Source: Calendula officinalis (lineage: Eukaryota > Streptophyta > Magnoliopsida > Asterales > Asteraceae). Taken from it: 64,000 nucleotides of DNA. The position numbers and the translations under genes are program-made. Each line of letters begins with the position of its first letter. Position 1 is the first letter of the stretch. The stretch is taken from positions 72,798,372 through 72,862,371 of the forward strand of contig OY970824.1 in assembly GCA_963853835.1 (NCBI GenBank), written 5' to 3'. This document shows, in pieces, positions 35,552 to 45,089 of this stretch. The notes beneath the pieces were generated by a model. The model did no database searches. It was not told where the DNA came from and worked only from the letters and a program-made list of their open reading frames with translations.

Positions 35552-35745
35552 TCATCCGTCAATGTCCGGTCTGGTTGGGGGACTGTACGCTGTCATGAAG
35601 GTCACGTGTTCGATCCTCGTCGCCTCACTAACTTTTCTTTTGTTTCCGTTATCACCATTTCGGCCCATCAGAGTTTGGGTAGGCAAGAGTCTTTCAGCCC
35701 TACAGTCATCAAGCCCATCAGATTGACAAAATGGATAACGGAGCA
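35552..35745 (+). repeat. tRNA-derived SINE-like sequence
   Basis: TCTGGTTGGGGGACTG looks like an A box and GGTCACGTGTTCGATCCTCG contains a good B box, spaced as in tRNA-derived SINEs. A poly(A) or poly(T) end and TSD were not resolved, so the right border is approximate. Confidence 0.5.
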
Positions 35746-35936
35746 AGTCAGCCCATTAATTATTTTCTTTTCAGCCCAACTCTTTTTCTCTATTTAATTA
35801 ATTACTTATTTAATTTCTAATTTCTGATTTATTTATTTATATTTGATAGCTAATAATTATTATTCATTTATTCCTTATTTACTTAATATTATTTAATATT
35901 TAATTATTAATTTAATACTTCTTCATTTATTAAATA

Positions 35937-36166
35937 CTCCCACTGTCTCCCAAAAACTACTCATTTCACTTTGACACAAGTTTTAAGGTGATAGTTATTG
36001 GTGTGGTCATTGGTAATAATTTTGATTAAAATATAAGATTAATTTGGAGAGAGAAAGATAGTTAGTGGCGGGGTCCTTAATAATAATAGTATTTTAAGAA
36101 ATAAGAAGTTTGTTGTGGGACAAAAATTTAAGGTGAAATGCTAAGTTTTTTGTGGGACGAAGGGAG
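35937..36166. mobile_element. Stowaway MITE
   Basis: 230 bp starting CTCCCACTGTCTCCCAAAAA and ending TTTTGTGGGACGAAGGGAG, with TA on both sides. It belongs to the same subfamily as 58339-58602 (inner GTGATAGTTAGTG and AAAATATAAG motifs). Confidence 0.85.
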
Positions 36167-36204
36167 TATTATTTATTACTTATTATTTTTATAATTTGGG
36201 TTTT

Positions 36205-36356
36205 TCTATTGAGTGCCATAGGGCATAGGTTAACATGTATTAATTGCACTTAAAATTTCCCATATGCATAGCAAATGCATTAAAGAAGGTCATAGGTACA
36301 TATTAAATGATTATTAATACGTGTTAACATGTGCCCTGGGGGATTTTGCTGGCATT
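36205..36356. mobile_element. Short TIR MITE next to X4
   Basis: TGCCATAGGGCATAGGTTAACATG on the left is roughly mirrored by GTTAACATGTGCCCTGGGGG and GCTGGCATT on the right. The homology between X2 and X4 begins at its right edge. TSD and superfamily are unclear. Confidence 0.45.
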
Positions 36357-36848
36357 ATGGTCTTCCAGTTTTCAAGAGAGTGGGAAAGTCGATAAAAGAG
36401 GTTGTTTTAGGAACTAGTGTTGCTGCTATTCATATGGTCATTACCAAAATACATTTTAAATTAAGAACATTTAGGCATGGGATTTCCAATAAATAAGTAA
36501 CATAACTTATTCAATGTTAAGATTGACACTAATAGAATTGCTCATTTTGTGTTTCAGCTCCATCGATCGGCGGCCTTACAATTAAAAAGAGTTTTATGAT
36601 GCCAAGCTCTGGACGTCTAGCACCACCCTCCATGCCCAAGAAGGAGGTTGTTGACTTCTTCATTCAGAAGTTCAATCCTTTTGCTGTTGTAAAAGCTAAG
36701 GATTATGTGGATTCGGTTATTGTTCGTGAAGACGCTAAAAAATTTGTTGTTGAAAAAGCTAAGGATTCTCTGGCTGTTGTTATTTCCTCTTGCAAGAAAT
36801 CCTTCTGGCGGAAAGTTGTTCTTGCTTTGTTTGCATTGCTTGCTGAGC
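36353..36848 (+). pseudogene. X4, 5-prime part, cut by the Reina-like element
   Basis: Unrecognised family X. Segment one (from about 36370) reads FKRVGKSIKEVVLGTSVAAI then HMVITKIHFKLRTF. After a TTTCAG acceptor at about 36558, segment two reads SIGGLTIKKSFMMPSSGRLA, then EVVDFFIQKFNPFAVVKAKD, KKFVVEKAKDSLAVVISSC and KKSFWRKVVLALFALLAEL. There the retrotransposon begins (36849) and the frame runs on into LTR sequence to 36952. The protein continues at 42255. Compared with X2, the first segment keeps its frame, so X4 shows the ancestral reading more clearly. Confidence 0.72.
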
Positions 36849-37180
36849 TGATACGAACCCAAATCATTGGGCCCAAGTGTATACCCGACGCAAGAAGAAA
36901 ACCCCAGACACGTGATTGTTGGTTTACGGGCTTGATCTATTTTTATAATTAATTACTAATTCGTTTATTAGTGATTCTTAAGGGACTGATTATGTAATAA
37001 CCTAGAAAAGTGACCTTTAACCCTAGGGATCGTTCCAGGGAAAGGCATTGGCTTTCTAGTATTTTTCTCTTTTCTTGTTCGTACGAATTAGGAGACTGCC
37101 GGTTCTCAAATTCCGGCCATTATCAATAATCAAGCCCGATTTGTTTAATTGCACTGTTTAATTCAATTTGATTCGTATCA
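36849..37180 (+). repeat. Left LTR of the Reina-like element
   Basis: 332 bp, TGATACGAACCC...GATTCGTATCA. It contains a copy of the last pol codons because the polyprotein ends inside the 3-prime LTR. Confidence 0.94.
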
Positions 37181-37183
37181 AAT

Positions 37184-37195
37184 TGGTATCAGAGC
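37184..37195 (+). other. Primer binding site of the Reina-like element
   Basis: TGGTATCAGAGC starts three bases after the LTR and is complementary to the initiator Met tRNA 3-prime end. Confidence 0.92.
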
Positions 37196-37232
37196 CCTCG
37201 AATCTGTCATCTGTGAAGAGTTACGAAATAAG

Positions 37233-40200
37233 ATGGCAAGGAAGGTGGCCGAAGTCGACGCAGAGCTGTCTCAGGTCAAGGACGATATAGCTCGTTACCA
37301 AGGGAAATCGGACAGCCGGTTTGATCAACTGCAAGAGTCGATAGACAAAAACAAGGCTGATGCGGATAAGCAATTTGCTGAGGTCTTAGTATTGTTAAAA
37401 TCGCTACAGCCGACCACCAATGCACCAGTCACCATCGCTCAGGTTACTTTACCGCCACCACCGCCGTCATCTGCTCAGGCAACACGACCGCCGCCGATAA
37501 TGTATTCAGCTCCGTATTCCATAGCCGACCAGCCGTATGTGACGCTTCAACCAACGACCGCATATACCAGTTTTTCCGGTATCCAGTTTGACTCGCAAGG
37601 TTTTCCCTTACCCTTTGGTCAAACCGAAGAGGCTAGTTCGAGCCACCGGCGACCCTCAAACAGAGGACCTGTTGTCCTGAGTGAACTGATACCATCATAT
37701 GGGAATGGTAATGGGAATTTTTTGAATCAGAATCTATCGTTTACACAGGGTTCGGGACGGGGATGGCAACCGGGAATCGATCATCGTCTGAGGAAACTTA
37801 AAATGCCATTATTTGACGGGGAAGATGTATACGGGTGGGTTTATCAAGCCGAGAGGTACTTCGAGGTCCAAGGGTTAAACACGGAAGGGGACCGCCTCAG
37901 AGCTGCGGTGCTCAGCCTAGAAGGTCCTGCCCTGTCTTGGTTCCGCTGGACCAACAACCGGGAACCGTTTCGTAGTTGGGAGGTGTTAAAAAAACATTTA
38001 TCCCACCGTTTTCAATCATCTCATGGTGGTAATCTGCATGAGCAGTTCTTTTCAATTAGCCAGCAGGGATCGGCACGAGAGTATGTGACTTTATTTGAAA
38101 AATTGGCAGCCCAACTACCCGGGTTGGCCGAAGAGGTGTTAGATGGTATCTTCATAAAGGGGTTGAAACCAGAGTTACGAACTTCGGTAAGGACACAACA
38201 ACTGTTTAATTTGAGCCAGACCATGGATTTGGCATTATTGATTGATGAAAGTCGAACCGGAGGGGTTGGTCAGAAACCACCGCCGGTTCGGTCTACTACA
38301 GAGGCGAATAACCGCTTCACTGGAACAAATACCAGTGGGGGAAATAAAGATAAAGTGGAAGGAACCGTCCGCCAACCGTTTAAACGACTCACCGAAACAG
38401 AACTCGCGGAAAAGAGAGCAAAAGGGCTGTGTTACAAGTGTGACGGAAAATTTGGGCCGGGGCACCGTTGCCCCGAAAAAACACTACAAATACTTTTGGT
38501 GGACGAAGATGAAACAGATTCGAATGAGCTAGACGAGTATGAACATCCCCACCTCGATTCGGTAGAGGTGTCAGCTCAGTCGGTGGCCGGCATCAATACT
38601 CCGCACACTATGAAACTTCGAGGCACAATCTGCGGTTATGAGGTGGTTGTCTTGATCGATAGCGGGGCTTCACATAACTTCCTGTCATTAAAGTTAGTGG
38701 ACTCGTTACGATTGAAAGTAACCGGGACACGATCAACAAAGGTTATCATGGGTAATGGCAAACAAGATAATAGTTATGGCATTTGCCGACGGGTTGACCT
38801 ACACTTGCCTAGAATAAAAGTAAGCGATGATTTCTATCCCCTAGAACTTGGAAGTACCGACATTATCCTCGGTATCAAATGGCTGCATCGGTTGGGAGAC
38901 GTAAGAGTTAACTGGAAAATGTTAACCATGACATTTCGACATGCAGATCGAAACGTCACCCTGACGGGTGAACCGGGGCTGCACCGTACAGCCACATCCT
39001 TGCAGTCTTTAGCACGCAGAATCGGCGACGAGGATCAGAGATATTTGGTGGCCCTAACGAGCTTACAGGGATCGAATTTACCAGAATCGCAAGTTAATCC
39101 GATGCTTGACGATTTATTAACCGAATTCTCAGATGTTTTTTCTATGCCTGCAGGTTTACCACCCTCTCGGGATCATGAACACGCCATTATTTTAAAAGGA
39201 GGCACAGAACCAGTTAACGTCCGGCCCTACCGGTACCCGCAGTTACAGAAAGATGAGATCGAGAAATTAGTGGGTGAGATGATTGCCTCGGGAATCATCC
39301 GACCGAGTACAAGCCCGTTTTCCAGCCCGGTATTGCTAGTTAAAAAGAAAGATGGAAGCTGGCGATTTTGCGTAGATTACCGAGCTTTGAACATATCCAC
39401 CGTGCTGGATAAATTTCCCATACCGGTTATTGACGAGTTGTTAGATGAACTGCACGGTGCCACATTATTCAGTAAACTGGACTTGAAGTCCGGTTACAAT
39501 CAGATCCGAATGAAAGGGGCCGACATTCATAAGACGGCCTTCCGCACTCACGATGGACATTATGAATTCTTGGTAATGCCCTTCGGGCTAACAAATGCTC
39601 CATCTACATTTCAGTCATTGATGAACAGGGTGTTTCGACCGTATTTACGCAAATTTGTATTGGTATTCTTTGATGACATTCTCGTGTACAGCCAAACGGA
39701 AACGGCACATCGTGAACACTTGAGTGCGGTCTTTAATTGTCTTAAAAAAGAGAAGTTGTACTGCAACCGGAAAAAGTGTATCTTTGGGCAGCGACAGGTG
39801 GAGTATTTGGGTCATATTGTGACGGGAGAGGGGGTGAAGGCCGACCCCTCAAAAATTACGGCCATGACCGAGTGGCCAATTCCGCGCAACATACGGGAGT
39901 TACGAGGTTTTTTGGGGTTAACTGGTTACTACCGCAAATTTGTCCAGGGGTATGGTAAGATCGCCCGGGTGCTGACTGACTTGCTAAAGAAAGACAAATT
40001 CAAATGGACCGAGGAAGCGACAACCACGTTCCGTCACCTACAAAAGGTCATGACCCAGGTCCCGGTATTGCGGCTTCCCGATTTTTCCAAAAAATTTACC
40101 ATTGAAACGGACGCCTCGGGACATGGAGTAGGCGCAGTTTTGATGCAGGAAGGGCGACCGGTCGCCTATTTCAGTCAGGTGTTGGGCCCGCGAGCGCAAA

Positions 40201-41189
40201 TGAAGTCGGTATACGAGCGCGAATTAATGGCAATTGTGTTGGCCGTCCAGAAATGGCGACCGTATTTGTTGGGCCGCACTTTCACCGTTCTTACCGACCA
40301 GAAAAGCTTGAAATATTTACTGGAACAACGAACCGTGGTGGGTGAACATCAGCGGTGGGTTTCGAAACTGTCGGGGTACGAATTCGAGACTCTTTATCGA
40401 CCGGGCAGAGAAAATGGGGCAGCAGATGCTCTCTCGCGACGCGGAGATGATAGCGAGTTAAACGTTACCACGGTAACCGCTGTTGGGTTACCAAACCAGT
40501 TACGGCAGGAACTAACAACCGAACCGGAAATGGTCGCCCTAAGAGAACAAATAAGAGAGAAACCAGGAGAACTTGAAGGGTATACCGATGTGAACGATGA
40601 GATTCGGTACCGGGGACGCTTGGTATTACCACGAACTTCGGAGTGGATACCCCGGTTGTTCGCGCACTTTCACAGTGGTCCTATGGGTGGTCACGAGGGA
40701 ACGCAAAAAACGTACCAACGCATGGCCAGAGAACTACATTGGGTCGGCATGCGGAAAGAGGTCGCTAAATTGGTCGCGGAATGCGGTGTGTGCCAAAACA
40801 ATAAGTACTCTAATCTATCACCCGGGGGTTTGTTACAGCCGCTAGCGTTACCCCTACGCGTGTGGGAGGACTTGACTATGGATTTTGTCGAAGGCCTTCC
40901 CAAATCAAACGGGTACACCGTGATTATGGTAGTCGTTGACAGGTTGAGTAAATCAGCCCACTTCATGGCCCTGAAACACCCTTTCACGGCAGCCTTCGTG
41001 GCCACGACATTCATTCGGGAGGTGGTGCGCCTTCATGGGATTCCGGGGTCCATCATATCAGACCGTGATAAAATATTTGTAAGTCAATTCTGGCGTGAGA
41101 TTTTTAAATATCAGGGAACGGTTTTAAAACGCAGCACGGCATATCACCCCAGACGGATGGGCAATCAGAGGTTGTTAATCGAAGTTTAG
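37233..41189 (+). pseudogene. Reina-like gag-pol, frame 1, ends in a frameshift
   Basis: The natural start is ATG 37233 (MARKVAEVDAELSQVKDDIA, coiled-coil-like); earlier in-frame codons lie in the LTR and primer region. In order: gag capsid (LSLEGPALSWFRW at about 37914, FIKGLKPELR at about 38150); a knuckle variant CYKCDGKFGPGHRC (about 38430-38470); protease DSG at 38658; RT with FFDDIL, Asp codons 39672 and 39675; RNase H with TDASG, Asp codon 40110; integrase HHCC (about 40660-40800) and the first two catalytic Asp codons at 40881 and 41061. Near 41150, just before the third catalytic residue, the frame shifts by one base and a TAG closes at 41187-41189. Everything upstream is intact. Confidence 0.92.
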
Positions 41190-41989
41190 AAACCTATTTG
41201 CGTTGCTTTGCGTCCGAGCGGCCTAAGGACTGGATCAAATGGTTACCTTGGGCAGAGTACTGGTATAACACCTCATTCCACTCGGGAATCGGAATGACAC
41301 CCTTCAAGGTGTTATATGGACGTGATCCACCGCGGTTGGTGACTTATGACCGCGGTACCGCGATTACAGGAGAAGTAGACCAGTATTTGGGAGATCGAGA
41401 TAACATTTTGGAAGAGTTACGAATACATTATAATCGGGCACAACAGGTTATGAAATCAAAAGCCGATGGAAAACGTAGAGATGTTGAATTCGTGGCGGGC
41501 GACTCTGTTTATTTGAAACTAAGACCGTATCGCCAAGGCTCGGTTGCCAAGCGGGTCAACCAGAAACTGTCCCCTCGTTTTTACGGGCCGTTTATTGTTT
41601 TGGAGAAAATCGGACACACCGCGTATCGTTTACAACTACCATCCCATTCTGCTATCCACCCGGTATTTCACGTATCTCAACTCAAACGGGTTATTGGCGA
41701 TCACCCAGTCAAGTGCGATCTGCCGCAGGGCTCTGGCACCGAACCACCGCTGGTCCCGACTGCTATATGCGGGACACGTATGACTGCAGGACGTCGGGAA
41801 GTGCTCGTGATGTGGAACACTCTACCAGAATCAGAAGCAACATGGGAAGGTTATGATGACATGTTGCAACAATTTCCTGATTTTCACCTTGAGGACAAGG
41901 TGAATTTCCGGGGCGGGAGTGATGATACGAACCCAAATCATTGGGCCCAAGTGTATACCCGACGCAAGAAGAAAACCCCAGACACGTGA
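41150..41989 (+). pseudogene. Reina-like integrase C-terminus and chromodomain-like end, frame 2
   Basis: Continues integrase in the next frame: KDWIKWLPWAEYWYNTSFH, GMTPFKVLYGRDPP, then the GPF domain (SPRFYGPFIVLEKIGHTAYR) and HPVFHVSQLK, then a chromodomain-like VLVMWNTLPESEATWEGYDD and a basic tail RRKKKTPDT. The stop at 41987-41989 lies 67 bp inside the right LTR. The catalytic Glu expected for the core should lie in this frame just after the break, so the one-base shift is enough to inactivate integrase. Confidence 0.88.
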
Positions 41990-42254
41990 TTGTTGGTTTA
42001 CGGGCTTGATCTATTTTTATAATTAATTACTAATTCGTTTATTAGTGATTCTTAAGGGACTGATTATGTAATAACCTAGAAAAGTGACCTTTAACCCTAG
42101 GGATCGTTCCAGGGAAAGGCATTGGCTTTCTAGTATTTTTCTCTTTTCTTGTTCGTACGAATTAGGAGACTGCCGGTTCTCAAATTCCGGCCATTATCAA
42201 TAATCAAGCCCGATTTGTTTAATTGCACTGTTTAATTCAATTTGATTCGTATCA
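41923..42254 (+). repeat. Right LTR of the Reina-like element
   Basis: 332 bp, no difference from the left LTR noticed. Its first 67 bp are also pol coding sequence. Confidence 0.94.
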
Positions 42255-43010
42255 TTTTGAAAGATGTTTCATCTCCTTCACAAATGGGTTTGGGTTTCAG
42301 CATCAGAAGGAGTTTGGTGATTCCTCATGGTCGTCTGGTGCTTCCTTACATGGCCAAGAAGGAGGCTGACCTCATTCAGAAGTTCAATCCCATTCAGAAG
42401 TTCCGCTGCTGCTTTTGCTGAAAAGGCTCACAAATTTGTGGTTGCTCCCATTCAGAAGTTCAATCCCGCTGTTGCTTTTGCTAAAAAGGCTCACAAATTT
42501 GTGGTTGATGTTGCTGCTGAATAACCTAAGAAGTTTGCCATTGAAAAAGCTAGTGGTTGCTGTTGGTGCTGAAGAACCTAAGAAGTTTGCCATTGAAAAA
42601 GCTAATGGATTTCTGCTTCTTGCTGTTTCCTCATTCAACAAATCCTTTTGGCAGAAAATTGCTGTCATTACTGCCCTTACTGTGCTTGCTGAGCTTCTCA
42701 AAGATGTCATGATTGATGACATTAAAGAGTATATCAAGCAACCTGTTGAAGACCTGCTGAAGAAAATTTCATGGATGAAGTTCTTAAAAAAATGTGGTTG
42801 CTTTTCTTGTGTTTGCAATGCTAATTGCTGGAATATCTGTTGCTAACTCTAAGATGGTTAACTCTAAAAAGATGTTAACTGAAATTCGGTGTAACAATCC
42901 AACTCACCATACTATTAAGCTTAAAATAAGCTATAGTATTAAGTGAAACTATATTATTAAGAGGTGATTAGTTTGTTAGGTTACCTTCTGTGACTAAAAG
43001 ATAAATATTC
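42255..43010 (+). pseudogene. X4, 3-prime part after the Reina-like element
   Basis: Resumes at LKDVSSPSQMGLGFSIRRSL and RLVLPYMAKKEADLIQKFNP, the second X unit. Two local duplications then scramble it: the KF..FAxKAHKFVV segment (42388-42446 and 42447-42506) and the EPKKFAIEKA segment (42514-42556 and 42569-42609). The first of the latter carries TAA at 42522-42524. The rest reads KSFWQKIAVITALTVLAELL, KDVMIDDIKEYIKQPVEDLL and KKISWMKFLK. In the A-run at about 42786 the frame slips; the natural tail (VVAFLVFAMLIAGISVANSK, FNNPT-like CNNPTHHTIKLK) is readable in another frame to about 42950. Homology to the X2 tail continues to about 43010. Confidence 0.72.
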
Positions 43011-43871
43011 CACCCATACTTGGGGCTTAGCCATGCACATAGTTCTAAAAAACCCGCCTTAGATTCGCCATGTCTCGCAAAGGCTTAAGACTTGACTATG
43101 CCGCCACGCCTTGGTCCAAGCCTTGGACGTAAGGCTTGGCGTATGTTCAGGTCCGATTTGGCTCACTCTAACCCATCATAAGTTGTGTTTCTTAGCGTAT
43201 TAAATGCAATGAGTCACATATGCTAAATATATATTGGTATTTAGTTATAAGAATCGTTTAATATGTCAAGAATGAAAAAAAAAATTGATTACTTATGTTA
43301 TTAATGTATAATTATGTATATAAAATTATATAAATTATATACAAAATTGGCGCCTTAACTCACGTCTTAAGAAACGTCATGTCTCGCCATGTCTTGAGGC
43401 TTAATGGTACCGCCACGCTGCGCCTTACGTCTTTTAAAACCTTCATGACCATAAAAGATGGTCATCATTTTTAATATGTGTATCGCACAGCTATCATATA
43501 GCTTGATGCAGCCTCACTTACCTTTGTAGAACTAAACAACCAAAAAAGATTCTCTTGTGTATCGCACAGTCATCATTTTTATAAGTGCTTTATTTGTTCC
43601 AGCGTGTAGTTCTTGTATTCTTATTTTGACATTATATTTGACCATGTTATTGCCCTTTAACGTTTATTAGGTGATAGTTAGTGGTGGGGTCATTGATAAT
43701 ATTTTTAATTAAAATATAAGGTTGGATTGGAGAGAGAAAAATAGTTAGTGGATATTAGTGGTTGGGTATTTAGTACTAATAGTGAGAGATAGAGGTGGAT
43801 TGAAGGAGAAAAGCCTTCAAATATGAAGATAGAGGGGATAATAGAGGTTGGTTGGAGATGCTCTCAGGAGC
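43011..43871. other. Spacer with TIR-element fragments
   Basis: About 43047-43445 is a repeat whose ends partly mirror each other (AGTTCTAAAAAACCCGCCTT against AAGACGTAAGGCGCAG on the inverse strand), GCC-rich and without coding sense. From about 43671 to 43770 lies part of a Stowaway element of the 58339 type. From 43790 to 43868 lies the end of a Harbinger MITE (GGTTGGAGATGCTC), the family complete at 52524-52779. Confidence 0.5.
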
Positions 43872-45064
43872 GTGAGTCAGCTGATACCCCCACGCCACAG
43901 GGCGTCACACGTAGACGTATATTTAAAGGTGCTACCATAAAAGGAAGGAACCAAACCACTATGCAAATGTTTTGACTAACTGATTTTGTTTTGGTTACAG
44001 GGGCAACATTATCCCTACTTGAGCATCTTGATTATTGTGTATCTGCTTATTCATCCGTAAGTCACTATCAACGTGTTTTGCTTCTGCTTCATAACATGTC
44101 AGGAACATGTCAAAATGTTGATAACTAGTAAATAAATTTTACCCCGTTTTCATATGGGTGATATTTTGGCAATCTAGAACAATTTTAAATAAAAAGACAA
44201 ACATACCCTTCTTACCCTTTACTAATATTTTACAATATACACTACCCCTCCCCTCTTTCTTCCCAAAAGCTTGCATGTGCTCCCACCTCATTGTTTCTCT
44301 TGCGTGTTGCTGTCTCTAAGACAAGGAGGGTATAATTGTCATTTTAATTAAAATTGCTCTATATTACTAAAATCAAGCAAAAAAATTGGAAGCGCACATT
44401 AGCGTGGCTCGAAAGCCGCAACTAATATTCCAGTCCACCGCAAATACCTTTATGCTTTATATCTGATTCAAAGCTTTATATTTATGAAAAGTAAATTGGA
44501 AATAAAACATTATTCATCCTGTGATGGCTAATCTTATATTACTAATTACTTTTTGAGAGTTTGATTTAGGTGGAGATAATAGATGTAGAGAAATTAGCGG
44601 AACGATATTATCAGCTTTTAGATGAAGAAACGCTTAACGAGACTTTGGTCAACACCAACTACATCAAAAAACCAAGTCAAACACCTGATGGGGTCCCTAA
44701 CGAGTATATTGTGGTTAGTACTTTTCACTTGATCATTACCATTCATATTTTCATTCATCTTTGAAACCAAGGAAACTTTGCAAAAAGTAGTGCCAGTCAA
44801 GAGAAACAATGATATATGATTCTTGTGCACAACTCAAGGAAACTTTGCAAAAGCTGGCCTCTATCCCTTCCACCTATATTATAGTGAGACAAACCTATAC
44901 ATATAATAATTACATATATGCAATTGTATTGTAGGCCATAAATGATATATGATTCTTGTGTTTGTTTACAGGCAACCGCGGTGTTATGGACCCCAGAACA
45001 AGAGAATTATTTTCTTACAGAGCGACAATTAATCAAATATTATCCTTTGTTGCACCCTCTCTAG
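43872..45064 (+). pseudogene. DUF1517 (FLAP1-like) gene copy D, 5-prime truncated
   Basis: Begins inside the second exon (ESADTPTPQG) directly against MITE sequence. The other exons are 44001-44056 (GATLSLLEHLDYCVSAYSS), 44570-44713 (diverged VEIIDVEKLAERYYQLLDEE, ending PNEYIV), about 44764-44882 (decayed, with KLASIPS-like coding), and 44972-45064 (ATAVLWTPEQENYF to YYPLLHPL stop). Exon 4 keeps an open frame but has lost the FNQLS motif. Exon 5 is rearranged, with AAGGAAACTTTGCAAAA occurring twice. Exon 1, and with it the transit peptide, is missing. Confidence 0.75.
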
Positions 45065-45089
45065 CTTAGATAGAATTCTACAATGTCTT

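Larger units (their letters stand above)
36849..42254 (+). mobile_element. Reina-like chromovirus (Ty3/gypsy LTR retrotransposon)
   Basis: 5,406 bp with 332-bp LTRs at 36849-37180 and 41923-42254 that look identical, ending in inverted TGATACGA...TCGTATCA. The primer site TGGTATCAGAGC lies at 37184-37195 and a purine tract GGGGCGGGAG at about 41910-41919. Gag, protease, RT, RNase H, integrase and a chromodomain-like end follow in gypsy order. Short LTRs, the C..C..H.C knuckle variant and the DKVNFRGG-type ending fit the Reina clade. One frameshift lies in integrase. Unusually, no target duplication is visible: TGCTGAGC on the left joins TTTTGAAAG on the right exactly as in uninterrupted X2. 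Confidence 0.94.
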
